DNA of 64,000 nt, from the NCBI GenBank assembly GCA_029204225.1, contig CM055098.1, positions 52,470,728 to 52,534,727 on the forward strand, written 5' to 3'. This document shows positions 1 to 11,302 of this stretch, piece by piece. Position 1 is the stretch's first letter. The number at the start of each line of letters is the position of its first letter. Source of the stretch: Diphasiastrum complanatum (Eukaryota > Streptophyta > Lycopodiopsida > Lycopodiales > Lycopodiaceae). Position numbers and translations under genes: made by a program. The notes beneath the pieces are model-generated. The model did no database searches, had not been told where the DNA came from, and was given only the letters and a program-made list of their open reading frames with translations.

Positions 1-204
1 ATTTACATCCTTCTTTGTCGCTTTCGGCTAGCTGGCTTGTTGTGGAAAATTGTCTTGGCTCGGGCTTCATTCTCTTCGTTTTCCTGCTCCAATATCAGCC
101 CTTTTGTTGCCAGGAAATAGTTATTCTTTTGGTTATAGTCTTCTTGAAATGATAGATTTGGATAACCACCCATTCCTTGATTGCCGATTGGTGCAAGGGG
201 GTTA

Positions 205-861
205 TCATAATGTATTATTTACAAGATGTGTATACCAACTATCCTCGGTCAGGATTTCAGACATCTCGACAGAAGGGACAATTAGTGAAAGTGCAGCATA
301 TGTATAGTCGGGAAATTTTGCTTTAATATACAATTGTTGAACAGATAGGAGGGCATAAGTAATGAGCAAAACAATATTTACATGGCTGTACGTGTAGTAT
401 GGTCTAGTTATTGGGTCAGTGGAGCGAAGTATATTATTTGTTTTTACTTCCTCCAAATAACGAGAGTAGTTAGCTTCCCAATCTGTGTAGATTTCCTACA
501 GATCAGGGAATAGTAATTGGTGAGTAACTCGAGAAGAAACAGATTTAGAGTTAGTAACAACTTCTTTCACATCAAAAATGTTAATTGATTCTAACTTATT
601 TAGGTACTCATCCAATGCTGGAAAAATATTATTCTCAAATGTCCTTGAGTATTCTAAGATGTATATATACAAGGATCCTGCGATCACATGAATATAGTTA
701 GTTTGCACATTGAACTTGTTCTGAACAATGACAAGGGCGAGGATTCCTTTTTTATGTACAATTAGTCTAGACCATAAAGTATTTATGTTAGAAAAGGTCC
801 AAGGATTTTCCCATTGTTCCTTTGTGTAACCAAAAAGTTTAGGTAAAAAAAGGTAATCCAT
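205..861 (-). pseudogene. env-position ORF of gypsy element 1, distal segment
   Basis: One reading frame runs from the Met at 861 to 205 (about 219 codons). It is broken by a single TAG at 496-498; the frame continues directly into the next open stretch (451-205). The product is rich in aromatic and aliphatic residues, with a plausible hydrophobic segment around the residues encoded at 330-400, but no clear signal peptide. I recognise no domain. It follows the coiled-coil segment (1074-2915) on the same strand, after about 210 bases with stops, so it may be the C-terminal part of the same protein or a separate small ORF. Function unknown. Confidence 0.45.
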
Positions 862-1073
862 CCTCCATTGGAGTTCTGGACTACAAAAAGGTGGAATAAA
901 AAATGTTAGCTCTTGATGAAATGTCTAAAATTTTGACCTTAGTAGTGAGTAGACAATCTTGTTTTTCTTCGTAACTACTGCACTTGGTGACGCCTGAGCT
1001 TGGTATGGAATGACGTTAACGCCCCAGGTTGGTCTTCAACAGCTTGTACCTCTGCAGCCTCCATTATTTCAGT

Positions 1074-2915
1074 CTATGTTTCTTGATTTTTTTGGACTTG
1101 GTTGTAGCTAATATCTGTTTGGATGGCCTTTTCTGACATTAATGATGTTGGCTCATCTGTTTGCATCTCTTGATCTTGTCCTTGTCCAGGTTCTTCCGCA
1201 TCAGAGATCTGCATTTGGCCTGATTGGAATCTGGCCTCTTCTAGTTTTTTCTTCAACATCTCATAGACAATCATCTGCGGCTGCAGATATTGCATCTGGA
1301 AGGTCTGGATCATCCACTCCTGGATTCCCTTCCGTGCTACTGGATCAATTCGGTATCTGCCATGAGATATGCAGGCACCGAGTGTGACTTCGGCGCCAAT
1401 TCGCCAGAGTATTGCCTCTTCGGCCTGTTTTTTGTATATCTGATTGACTTTCTTTAGCGTCTCTGCAAAATTTTGCAGTTGGGCAATTGACTCCTAAGCA
1501 TTACTGAGTTCATTGCTCAGTTCCGCATTGCTACTTTGAAGAGTGGATCGTGCTCGTCTTTCTTCCTGCAAGGAAGCCTGCAGGGTCTGAAGTTGTTGTT
1601 TGAGAAGGATGTTCTCATTTTCGAAAGCGTTGGATTGCTCCTGCATCTCTTCCAACACTTCAAGTGTGGCATCCTGCCTTCCTTTTGCTTCTTCCAACTC
1701 TGTCTCTTTCCTGCTCAACTCTTCATTGGCTGCTTTGAGCTCCTCATTTCTATAGGCCAGCTGAGCCTTAGTTTTGCTTAGCTCTGCATCTGTTTGGGTG
1801 AGGTCTGCTCGGACTCTTTCATACTTGGACCCCAGCTTCCTGAATACCTTTTCCAAACTGGCAAGGTGTTGTATAGTTGCCCGAGTATCTGGCAGTAGTG
1901 TTCCAAAAACCTGTTGATATAACTCGGCATCGAGGACTGGTTCCTCGACGTCGCTTTCGCTGCCCTGCTGGTCCTCAGAAAGCTGCGTTGCTCCTTGTGG
2001 TTCTGGTTCTTGTGGTATTTCAGTCCGATTTTGCTCTTGATCAGCAATGTTCTCTGTCTCTTCTTCCACGTCCTTATTTTCTTCTGGGCTAGTCAATGGT
2101 GTATATTGGGACGATGGCGAAGACATCCTCACCGAGCTCCCTTGACTTGATGATGATGTTGTGGCTGCTGTGGTGGTTGCGTTTGATGTCTGCATTTGGA
2201 ATTCCATCTCAATTGATGGTGCTAACCCTGGTAATACTGGTGCAATCCTGATATCCTCCTGCATTGTCAGCACACCTGCATGAATGCATAAGATGCCCAT
2301 CTGCTGACCCAGTCTGGAGAACTGATTTACTTTTATTAATTTACAGAATTGCTTAAAAGCAATCTGTCCGAAGGCAATCTGCTCTCCATTTAAGGCTCTC
2401 AACAGGTATCCCATATTGGTATTTAAAATTGTGTACTCTTGCTCCGGTAGAAAGATAGAAGCAAGGGTAAATCGAACGAAGCTCTTGAGATTGAGGTCTC
2501 TAATGTAAGAGAGTTTGTATTCTCGTTTCTCAAGATAAGCTCCTTCTTGAAAAACTTCGCTCTCCACAATGAAATCTGGTTTGGTAACTGGCATACTGCC
2601 ATCCATACGCAATCCTAAGGCACGACAGTAAAACCCCTCTGTGATTATAATCTTTTGATTGCGGACAGTTGTGGGAATATGTCCTTCCTCTGTTTCGCAC
2701 AAGTTGCGGATCAGCTCATAACAAAGATCAATAAGAATAACTGATGAATTGAATTGAAGAAGACCTTCAATTCGCGCGCAAACAACTAGTGGTTGTAAGA
2801 TTGGTAACATTGGCTTTGGGTGTGTCTTGAATACGATCGCCATAGTGCTTGCAAATGTAAACGAGCGATGGCAGACAAGAGCTTGATCGCAACAATTTGC
2901 AATTTCGGAGAGCAA
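1074..2915 (-). pseudogene. env-position coiled-coil ORF of gypsy element 1
   Basis: A frame of about 613 codons is interrupted only by a TAG at 1494-1496. The first ~235 residues look globular (motifs ITEGFYCRALGLRMDG and NMGYLLRALNGEQ). Residues ~240-330 form a Ser/Thr then Glu/Gln-rich linker. Residues ~350-470 form a strong coiled coil rich in Glu, Leu, Gln and Lys. After the stop the frame continues with KKVNQIY and an acidic Gln-rich tail. It lies directly after integrase on the same strand, the position of the extra or env-like ORF of Athila elements. I see no signal peptide or fusion-peptide-like segment, so calling it an envelope would be unsupported. A related layout occurs in element 2. 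The start may lie further upstream, near 3022, through a frameshift. Confidence 0.6.
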
Positions 2916-3238
2916 GAGTGATGGAAAATGGTAGCGACAACAACTGAAGTGTTTGAGGTTTTAGGCGTATTGATGATATTTCGACGGATTGGACTACTAT
3001 TAAATGGAAGCGTGTCCTTCATTTTGAAGGTACATACTAAATAATAAAGTGTCTAGTCCAAAAAACAAAAATAAATAAATAAACAAAATGCAGGAATGCT
3101 TCGCTTGGTAAGCTTATTTCTTCCTTCGTTAAAATGCAAAAAATGCGAAGGTGTCAGAAGGTAAAATCCCAAAAAATGTGAAGGTAAGTGTCGCAATTTC
3201 CGTATTGGTGAACTTACTAAATACACCATATTCCAATA

Positions 3239-3350
3239 TAGTGTCGGGTTTTTTGCAAAATATAAATGTAGCAAAGGTCTCGGCTTTTTTGCAATACAAA
3301 CAATTGTAGCATGCTTCGGCATTTTCGCAAAAAAAATGTAAACTTCGGTA
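3239..3350 (-). repeat. degenerate ~35-bp tandem repeat after pol of element 1
   Basis: Three to four imperfect copies of a unit with a TCGGnTTTTTTGCAA core are spaced about 33-36 bp apart (cores near 3245, 3281, 3316 and 3349). They occupy the short untranslated stretch between the integrase end and the env-position ORF, the same place where element 2 carries its minisatellites. Confidence 0.45.
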
Positions 3351-3417
3351 ATAAAATAAAATAAAATAAAATAATTGGACAAAAAATGATGGCCTTAAAA
3401 AACTGATGTATCGGACA

Positions 3418-4511
3418 TTAGTCATAGTAGCGCTTCACCCTTGAACCATTTACTCGAGTGTCAAGTAAATGTCCTTGGAGATCAGCTAACTGAAGTGATC
3501 CATTATTAAAAACTTCTATAACTTTATACGGTCCCATCCATCTGGTATGTAATTTTCCAAGAAACAACATGTGTTTGTTATCATACAGAAGCACATAGTC
3601 CCCTTGTTTAATTTTTATTTTCTTAATAGATTGGTCAAAAATTTCTTTTCTTTTACTCTGAACTCGTTCAGTCTCGATTAATGAAAGATGACGATCCTCT
3701 TCCAGTTGTGTCAAAGAAATCATCCGCTCCCGGAGACTATCATGTTCATCCATTCGCTCTTCATTACTAATGCGAAACGTCGGAACTTCGAATTATATTG
3801 GTAGTATGGGATGCGTTCCATACACAAGATAGTATGGAGTCTGCCTAGTTGTAATCTTTTCAGCAGTTCTATATGCCCATAAGACAGATGGTAACTTCTG
3901 ATCTCAATCAGAAGAATGTGTTTCTGTTACTTTATTCAAAATTTTACATAGAATTCCATTTGCCCGCTCCGTAAGCCCATTCGCTTTTGGAAAATATGGA
4001 GTGGTTTGGCGATGTTAATAGAAAAATATGACAACATGGCTTCAATGGTCTGATTAAGGAAATGGGTTCCCCTTTCGCTCACGAGTTCTAAGGGACAACC
4101 ATATTGCATGATAATGTTTTGGAATAAAAACTTTGCTACAGTCTTAGCATCGTTCTTAATTGTGGCTTCGGCCTCTACCATCTTGGTAGCATAGTCCGTG
4201 GCAACGAGTATGTAACGACGACGAGTTTTACGCGTGGTTGGTTTGATAGGTCCTACAAAATCTATCCCCCACTTCTCAAAAGGTGCTAAGGGGATAATCG
4301 GAGTAAGTGGCCAATGTGTTGCAAAGCTGGGTTTCCCCATCCTCTGGCATGCATCACATTTTTTGATGAAAATTTTAACATCTCTATAGACGGTAGGCCA
4401 CCAATATTTAGCATTAAAAATCTTTTTTGCAGTGTTTTTAAGAGCATAATGGCCCCCCGAATCTTCCTCATGTAATGCACTTATTACAGCGGTCGTCTCG
4501 GTTGGTTCCAA
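3418..4511 (-). pseudogene. Ty3/gypsy integrase, element 1
   Basis: The segment 4511-3936 encodes the HHCC zinc-binding module (ALHEEDSGGHYA, then KKCDACQR) and the catalytic core start (GIDFVGP). The second acidic position reads LVSERGTHF instead of the usual SDRGTHF, so Asp is replaced by Glu. A frameshift near 4000 moves the third catalytic region (NGLTERANG) to another frame. Segment 3753-3418 is the C-terminal domain, with WMGPYKV (a GPY/F-type motif) and a terminal VNGSRVKRYY typical of Athila-like integrases. No chromodomain follows. The stop at the 3' end is at 3418. Confidence 0.85.
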
Positions 4512-4673
4512 ACATCGGTGGAGACTATCGTCAGCTCCTAATTTATATGATATGCTATTTACAATCGTGTAAGGTCCTACCTTAGAAAGAAAAATAGTTT
4601 TTTGCTGTTTATTAAATTGTTCAGGATATATCTGGTCCTGTAAAAAATTAATAACATCCCTATAAATTGATGT

Positions 4674-6700
4674 TTATGATTGAATACTCATTATATGTTC
4701 ATTTGGAAATTCATTAGAAATAGGTTCTAATTGGTTTTTTGTTTGGAGGCGGGATATGTAATCAGCATTTTGATGATCCTTGCCTCTTCTTAATTCTACT
4801 TCATAATTAAACTCATCTAATAATAATACCCATCTAGCTATTCTACCCGCAAGATCAGGTTTATTCACTAAATGTTTTAATGCGTAGTGATCTACATGAA
4901 AAACAAAAGGGTATCCTAAAAGGTAATGTCTAAATTTCTTTACTGAATAAATCATCCCTAATGCTTCTCGCTCTGTAGCGAAATAATTCTTTTCTGATGC
5001 AGCAAGTTGCCTTCCCGCATAGTAAATTGGATAATCTATATTTTGGTCATCTTTCTGACTAAGAACCACACCTATCGCAAACGATGATGTGTCTACTTAT
5101 ACATAGAACTTTTTAGCCCAATTTGGAGGTCTAACCCCAATGGCTTCTGCTAATGACTGTTTAAATTGATCAAAAGCTTTCTGATGGTCTTGTGTCCAAT
5201 GGTACTCAACAGATTTTTTTAATAAACTTGTTAAAGGAGTTACTATTATAGCATAATCTTTAATTATCCTCTGATAGTAACCTACATGACCTAGAAAACC
5301 TCTAAGCTCTCTTAAATTGGTTGGTTCTAATAATTCTAAAATCATTTTTATTTTTTCGATGTCGGCTTGTATACCATCCTTCGAAAGTTTATGTCCTAAA
5401 AGGATTCCTTCCCTCATCCCAAAGTAACATTTAGTTGGATGCAGTTTAAGAGATGTCTCTTGACATCTTCTCAATGTTTTCTCGAATGCATCTAAATGGT
5501 TTTTAGTTGATGAATAGACACAAAAGTCATCCATAAAAATTTCTAAAAACTTTCTTAAATTTTTTTGAAAAATATTCGTCATCATACGTTGGAATGTGGC
5601 AAGTGCATTACAAAGACCAAAGGGCATTCGTGTATATGCGTACGTCCCCCAATCAGTGGTGAAAGTTGTTTTGGATCTATCTTTCTCTTTTATAAAAACT
5701 TGGTTATAACCTGAGAATCCATCTAAAAAACTATAACGTTCATGACCAGCTACTTGGTCAAGAATGTTATATGTATACGGCAGAGGATGATAATCCTTTG
5801 TTGTAGCAGCATTTAGTTTCCTAAAATTCTGACAAACTCTAATCTTGCCCGTCTTCTTCTTAGGTACTATAACTATTGGTGATACCCACTCACTGCTTAG
5901 AATAGGATATATAATACCCGCTCTAAGACATCTATCTAATTCGTCTTTTACTAATAAGGAGTACTTTGGATTCAATCTATATTGACGTTGTCTAACAGGT
6001 ATTGTTCCCTGAATGAGATCTATTCTATATTCGTCCCATTTAACTGGTATTCCTATTAAATCATCCATCGACCAAGCAAACACGTTTTGGTATTTTTGAA
6101 GAAGCAATATATACTCTTCACGTTCTTGGTCCGATTGGTGTTTATATAAATTCAAAGTCTTACCTCTATTAATTTCTATTTCTACATAATCTGTTTTATC
6201 TACCATCCCCTCGGTCAGACTTGCTCTAGTTCCACCCAGAATTTCTCTTGACTCGGATGTTATCGGTGTTTCTTCTTCCGCATCAATCTCATAGCATTCT
6301 ATGAAATTGATCCGTGATTCAGCAGGTCTAGCTAACTCCTCACCCCATCTCAAAAGGTGACCCCCTATTGGACTGGCTGTGAGAATGTCTGGAAAAAATG
6401 TTTGTTTGGTAGACCAATTTATAATAGCATCTGCTTGATATAACCATGGTCTTCCAAATAATATCGAATAAGGTGGTGTATCTATTGGGTCTATGACAAG
6501 GAAATTCATAACAAACATCTCTGTCTCTATAATTACGTTAATACCTCTTAGCTCACCTACTGGTATACATTTAGTCGCGTCCGCTAAATGGATTTCGTGA
6601 TAAGTGATAGGCTGTATCTGGTTCTCTAATCCTGATTCTTTAACCATTGTTTTCGTTACTAGATTGATACTGGATCCTGAGTCTATTAGTATTTTATCTA
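4674..6700 (-). pseudogene. Protease 2, reverse transcriptase and RNase H of gypsy element 1
   Basis: Starting near 6700 the frame shows an aspartic-protease active site (LIDSGSSINL) and ends that domain with FGRPWLY. A ~100-residue acidic spacer follows, then RT with VPKKKTGKIRVCQNFRKLN, FLDGFSGYNQ, MPFGLCNA and the catalytic FMDD. RNase H follows (VDTSSFAIG, EREALGM, HVDHYALK). The whole stretch is open except for one TAA at 5097-5099, exactly between RT/connection and RNase H. The conserved catalytic residues of RT are present, so this is the best preserved part of element 1. Confidence 0.9.
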
Positions 6701-6988
6701 TAGTCTGATCTCCTATGATCGCACTAATCTCTGGAACTCCACAATCTCCTCTATCTACATATTCTACTCTATTATTGTATGTAGGTATACTTAGTGTGAC
6801 TAACCTCTCCCCTTCCTCAGTCCCTACTGACTAAAGCCCTTCTTCCTCCAAAGTATAGCTCGAGGAAGATGTAGGTGTCTCACCTTTGTACTTATCTTTT
6901 TCCAATGATATGGAAATTCTTTTATGACTTTTTCATGTCGGTGTCTCCATCTGGTCTCTGAAGTTAATCTCCTTTTTCTTCCATCGGC

Positions 6989-7700
6989 CTAATAGAGCCA
7001 CGGTCGTCCTAATAACACTTTATATGACGATTGTCTCGTAGTTTTTAGCATAAGAAACTTATGGTCTCCAATATAAACTGTGACCTGAAATAGTTCTCCT
7101 ATTGGTGATCTTCTAGTTGCATCGGCTAATCTTAAATGTCTTAAAGTGGGTGCTATTATATGATGAATGCCTAGTTCATATGTCGTTTCTTCAGTCATTA
7201 TATTTACACTAGATTCGGAATCTATCTGAATTCCTATTTTTGGATTTCCTATAAGAAGATTCTTCTTCTGATGAAGAAGAATAAGATGAATACTCAGAGG
7301 ATTCTTTGCCATCCACTGAATCAGATTCTGATTCAAACTCAGTAGATGTTTCAGATTCTTCTGTTCGTTTAAATTTGTGCTTTTTACTATTTTTCTTTCA
7401 TTTCTCCGTCTGCGAGAAATTTGAGAAGTTTCGTAATTCTCAGCAGAGGCAATGACATCTTCCAAAGAAGTCATCAAATCCTGTCGACAATATCGATCCA
7501 TTTTCTTAGGCAAACCACCCAAGAACCATTCATTTTGCATAGGAATTGAATACTGGGCTCCTAACTCTCCTATTAAATTCTTAACCCTACGAGTATATTT
7601 CCTAAGTGATTCCTTTGGCTTTTTCTCAACAGAGTTAAGCCGAGCCAACAATCTAGTGGAATATCCTATCTCCCTTAACTGTTTAAGGAATAACTTGTGT
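6989..7700 (-). pseudogene. gag C-terminal part plus protease-like domain 1, element 1
   Basis: The first ~80 residues match the retrotransposon gag core pattern (KKPKESLRKYTRRVKNL, then WFLGGLPKKMD). The reading frame can be extended upstream to about 7700 (FLKQLREIGYSTRLL). A Ser/Asp-rich low-complexity stretch replaces any zinc knuckle and seems frameshifted (7250-7380). A retropepsin-like domain follows, with IDSESSVNIM where DSG is expected, LADATRRSPIGEL, and a final LLGRPWLY followed by TAG. A second, intact-looking protease lies just downstream (6700-6400). Confidence 0.8.
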
Positions 7701-7977
7701 CTTCAGCTTGGCTCGGCACTTGGAGATTCTCTAGAATCTGCTAACATTACCCACCCCTAATCTGTTGTAGGACCCATTGCAACACCGGTGATGTCTTCCA
7801 CTTGGCACTTGGAAAAGCGTGGATTTTCGTTCGCTTCCGTAAAACCAGGTGCTTATTATCCGCAAAATTTATTCGTCAAAATTGGAAGTCTCACAATTGG
7901 CCGCTACATACCAGCCCTCTTGAGCACTTCTTGTGAATCCTGCTCGCCTCGTCGTCGTGCAGTCTACTTTCGCTCGT
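7701..7977. other. Unresolved junction between gypsy elements 1 and 2
   Basis: About 280 bases lie between the gag remnant of element 1 and the last env-position ORF of element 2. I see no LTR, no primer-binding site matching initiator-Met or Asp tRNA on either strand, and no target duplication. The 3' LTR of element 2 and the 5' LTR and leader of element 1 seem to be missing. Confidence 0.4.
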
Positions 7978-9336
7978 TCATCTTCCGGCCCAGGGCTTCA
8001 AAAACTTGGAAGCGGAGCTTACTTCCGAAGTTGAGGGGCCCCAGATCCCTCTTATGTTCTCTACGAAGCCCATTTCTTGCCAGTCTTCCACCATGGTCAC
8101 ATAGCGTGACGACATGAAGGCCGCTCTGTAGTATAGCCTGGCCATCATCTCATGGTCTTCTTCTGATTGGAGGGCCGTATTTGGATTGATCCTAATTGGA
8201 TCCAAGTCTCGATCCCAAAAACACTCTTGCTGCATCAGATTGGCCATGGATCTGCAATATTTGGCACTTTCCTGCATGCAGAGATCGGCACTTGATTTGT
8301 ATTTGTGCCCGAAGTCGAGTAATTGTAGCCTCAGATCATCCGGGGAGGTTCTCTCTGAAATTCTCGGAATGACTGGCCAGTTTACTACCTCCACTCGGGG
8401 CTTTTCCACCGGCCATGGGTTTCTGTGTTTGAGTGGCATGTAGAACGGATCCACTCGCTTCCATGTCGATGCTTTCAAATATTCTTGAAGCCGCCTGTTA
8501 TCCTTCAGGACTTTACTTCGCCATTCTGGCTGCGGCTGTAGCGTGGCAATGATCTCGGTCCTGGTGGAGTATTGGCTTTGATCAATGTCTTCTTTGCCTC
8601 CCCTCATGTTGGGAGGGTATTTTCTCTCAAATTTCTTTGACTCCCTTGTGTCAGCCAGTTTGCCTCTGGGCCTAGTAGGGGAAGTTGTCCTACGCAGCTG
8701 AGATGGCCTTGCCAGATAATCATCTAGGGCCTTGGTGCCCGTATCTTTCTCTTTAGCCCGCTCGCTTGTCGATGGCTCAACTGCACTTGTGTCTGGTTTG
8801 GACAAGAACCTTCTCATTTCCAGTTGGTCTGCCAAGAAGTCATCATCACCTCCCATGTCAGTGTTAGTTTCTGGAAGACCGGGGATGAAATGATCTGGGG
8901 AGAGGAGTGCGGGGGTGAACGGTTTTGGAGGAGGTGGAACCAACAAGTTATACGCAGCACTGGGGGAGTGGAGTTGTTGGAGGAACTCATCCCATCAGGC
9001 TTTGTAAGTGTCAGCTGGACCTTTTGATGGGCCCATTATTTTGCTAGGAGATGATGAAGAGAGGGGAGATGGAAGAATTGGGTAAGTTGGAATGAATGTT
9101 TCAAAAAAATTAAATGCGGAGTAGGAGGAAGGGTTAAAGGTGGGAGGGGGTCGAAAAAAAGTCATGGAAGCAGCACTGGCTCTTTGGCCACCCGATCCCG
9201 AGCTACCGTCTGATGGGTGGGTTTGCTCGCCTTGATTTCCTACGCCGTCATTCCCATCATCATCCCGCAGCTTTATTGATTGAGCATCTGCTTCAGCCTT
9301 ACACGCCATGTCCCATAGTTGGTTCACCTTGTCCAA
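7978..9336 (-). pseudogene. env-position ORF of gypsy element 2, C-terminal half
   Basis: One frame runs from 9336 to 7978, broken only by a TGA at 8995-8997. It begins with the coiled-coil end (DKVNQLWDMACKAEADAQ), passes a Gly/Ser/Pro-rich linker and a Pro-rich patch (LVPPPPKPF), and ends in a ~200-residue segment rich in Arg, Trp and Tyr (WKRVDPFYMPLKHRNPWPVEKP, then LYYRAAFMSSRY). I recognise no domain. Gag-like function, nucleic-acid binding or a structural role are all possible. The alternative that the last 320 residues are the N-terminus of element 1 gag cannot be excluded, because no LTR separates them from it. Confidence 0.5.
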
Positions 9337-9359
9337 GACTTGTTGCAGGGCCTTCTAGT

Positions 9360-11153
9360 ATTTTCCAGCTGCTTCTGGGACTCCAGGATGATCTTTTCTT
9401 GTTTGGCCACACTGTTTTCGAAATTTCGCTTTTCGGCTTCCCATTCCTCGATTAGCCTTACATATTTTTTTCATCCGGATGGCTGAGGCCTATGGGGCCT
9501 GGAATTGAATGTCCTCGGGCTTCACTAGAGGAGCATCGATCTTCTAGAGTGGATTTCTGCCCGGCCATCATGGATCTAGTTTCCATTGTCTCTTCCTCTT
9601 TTTCTTTGGCCAGCCTTTGATATCGTACAATCTCTTGGTCTTGATGTTGGACCTTGCTCTCGAGCACTTGATGCTGGCTCACCAACCAATGCATGTGGTA
9701 GCTCATTTCGGATAGGCCAATCATCGAGCACTTGGCTGCTTCAGTGAGCTTTTCAGGGTTAGTGAGGGTTGGGTACTGATTTGGGGTATGGGTGGCGAGG
9801 CTAAACCAAAAAACAAATGTGGTGTTAGAGCTGAAGATGGAGGTGGAGGTGGAGAGATGATGTTAGTAGCTGTTGTGGTGGTGGTGGGTAGTGGAGGGGT
9901 TTGACTTCTTCCTGGCTGCTTCTCCTTTTTTGGCTCGTCGTCGTTGATTTCCATCAGGTCCGCAACATCAAAATATTGCGACGTGTCCAGCGTGTGGACT
10001 TGTTGGGCCTATGGTTGTTGAGCCGCTTCTGTGTCATGGGGATTGGATATCCCCACTCCTTCCCCCTCAAAATTTGTGCCAGTGGTGATGTTGGTGGCGT
10101 TGGCGTAGTAATAAGTGTGGGTGGGGTGGTGGCTTCATCTGGCTGACTTGTGACTTGAGGTACTGTCGTGTCAGGTGCCAGTGTTGAGGTAGTTGCTCCA
10201 TCACCCCCGTCGATGACATGTGAGGGTGACGAGTGTTGTTGTGATGTTGTTGACGAACTGCCACCATCTGAGGTAGAACCATCGGAAACTGATCCCACCG
10301 GTGATGTGCTCCCAGCTTGAAGCTTCTCTTGCCTTCGTTGTTGCCGTGTGCCCGACAACTGAGCCCTTGAGGTATCTGCTTGTTGAGCTCCGAAAGTTGC
10401 AGCTGTTTGTGGACCCTGTGGTGGGCTTCTTGGCTTCTGCACCAGAGGGAGGATACTGGTGTTGACTCGTTTAGCCTAGGATCCCGATGGTGAAGTTGTT
10501 CTTGCACGCTTAGACTTCTTATGTTCAATGGAAATTTTCCATGCCTTCTCCGCAAGTGGCAGTTGTTGTTGAAGCTTTGGGCCGTTTTGTACTTGATGAA
10601 GAGTGATATCTGTCATCAGATATCCCAATACTGCGATGGGCTGCTTGTTCTCAATGCACTCATGAAGACAATTCGAAGCAAACTATGCCCAATCATAGAG
10701 GTTCTGGGCATGCAGTCGTGAATCTGCCATCATGTGAAACAGGGACATGGGTACCCTCAGCACTTTCATTTGAGATTTTTGTGTGCATCTGGTGAGATAG
10801 GCACATGCTGCTTGAAGTTGCTTGTCGTTGATGGCTTCCAGTCTGTACCCATCCTTATTCTTCCACTTGGTCACAGAGGGATCAATGTACTTGAAATATG
10901 TCGTTTGCTCTATCTTTTGGAGTGCCCTTGTGACAGTGTTTGGTCCTCGCGGGAACCCATAAGGTTGCAAGTCGGCTGCCACAAAAGATATGTTATAAAC
11001 ATAATTCCTTATAGGGGAAACTATGATTTGACATGATATTGTCGTGGTATGATAATTGGCATATGCCATGTGTACCAGATACGGGCTTTGATAGCCTGTC
11101 AAGACAGGGATCTGAAATTCAATTTCCTTGAAGTGTTGGTACCAGGTCTGCAT
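9360..11153 (-). pseudogene. env-position ORF of gypsy element 2, N-terminal half and coiled coil
   Basis: From 11,153 the frame is open to 9954 except for TAG codons at 10,683-10,685 and 10,476-10,478. The first ~240 residues look globular (SPIRNYVYNISF, PYGFPRG, MKVLRVPMSLFHMM). A Ser/Thr/Pro/Gln-rich linker follows (10,442-9980). A frameshift near 10,000 leads to FDVADLMEINDDE and a Pro/Thr tract. Another leads to a strong coiled coil (about 9760-9311; LESKVQHQDQEIVRYQRLAKEKEEE and RLIEEWEAEKRNFEN), which joins the 9336 segment. Same position and same domain order as the ORF of element 1, so I infer one family. Confidence 0.6.
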
Positions 11154-11302
11154 CTATGTAAGGTCTAACTTGCATAGCTGGATGTCGAGCTTGCTTGCAT
11201 CGGGATCATCAGAACTTGAACTAGGATTGGACGACATGGTGGGAAAATGGAAGAAGGTAGATTCTGGAAAAACTGTGTTGGTTGAGGGGTGAGACAGTGG
11301 TA

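Larger units (their letters stand above)
205..7700 (-). mobile_element. Ty3/gypsy element 1 (Athila/Tat-like), decayed
   Basis: Read on the minus strand, the order is gag remnant, protease-like domain 1, protease-like domain 2, reverse transcriptase, RNase H, integrase ending in a GPY-type module, a short repeat zone, then a long extra ORF region in the env position. There is no chromodomain after the integrase; the pol product ends in a VNGSRVKRYY motif. This order, the RT sequence (FLDGFSGYNQ, MPFGLCNA, FMDD) and the extra 3' ORF fit the non-chromovirus Athila/Tat branch. Frameshifts and stop codons mean it cannot make a full polyprotein. I found neither LTR; the 3' end probably lies left of the window. 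Boundaries are approximate. Confidence 0.85.

Noticed and set aside
50-307. Plus-strand 85-codon ORF
   Set aside because: It runs antisense to the env-position ORF tail of element 1 and has no recognisable features.
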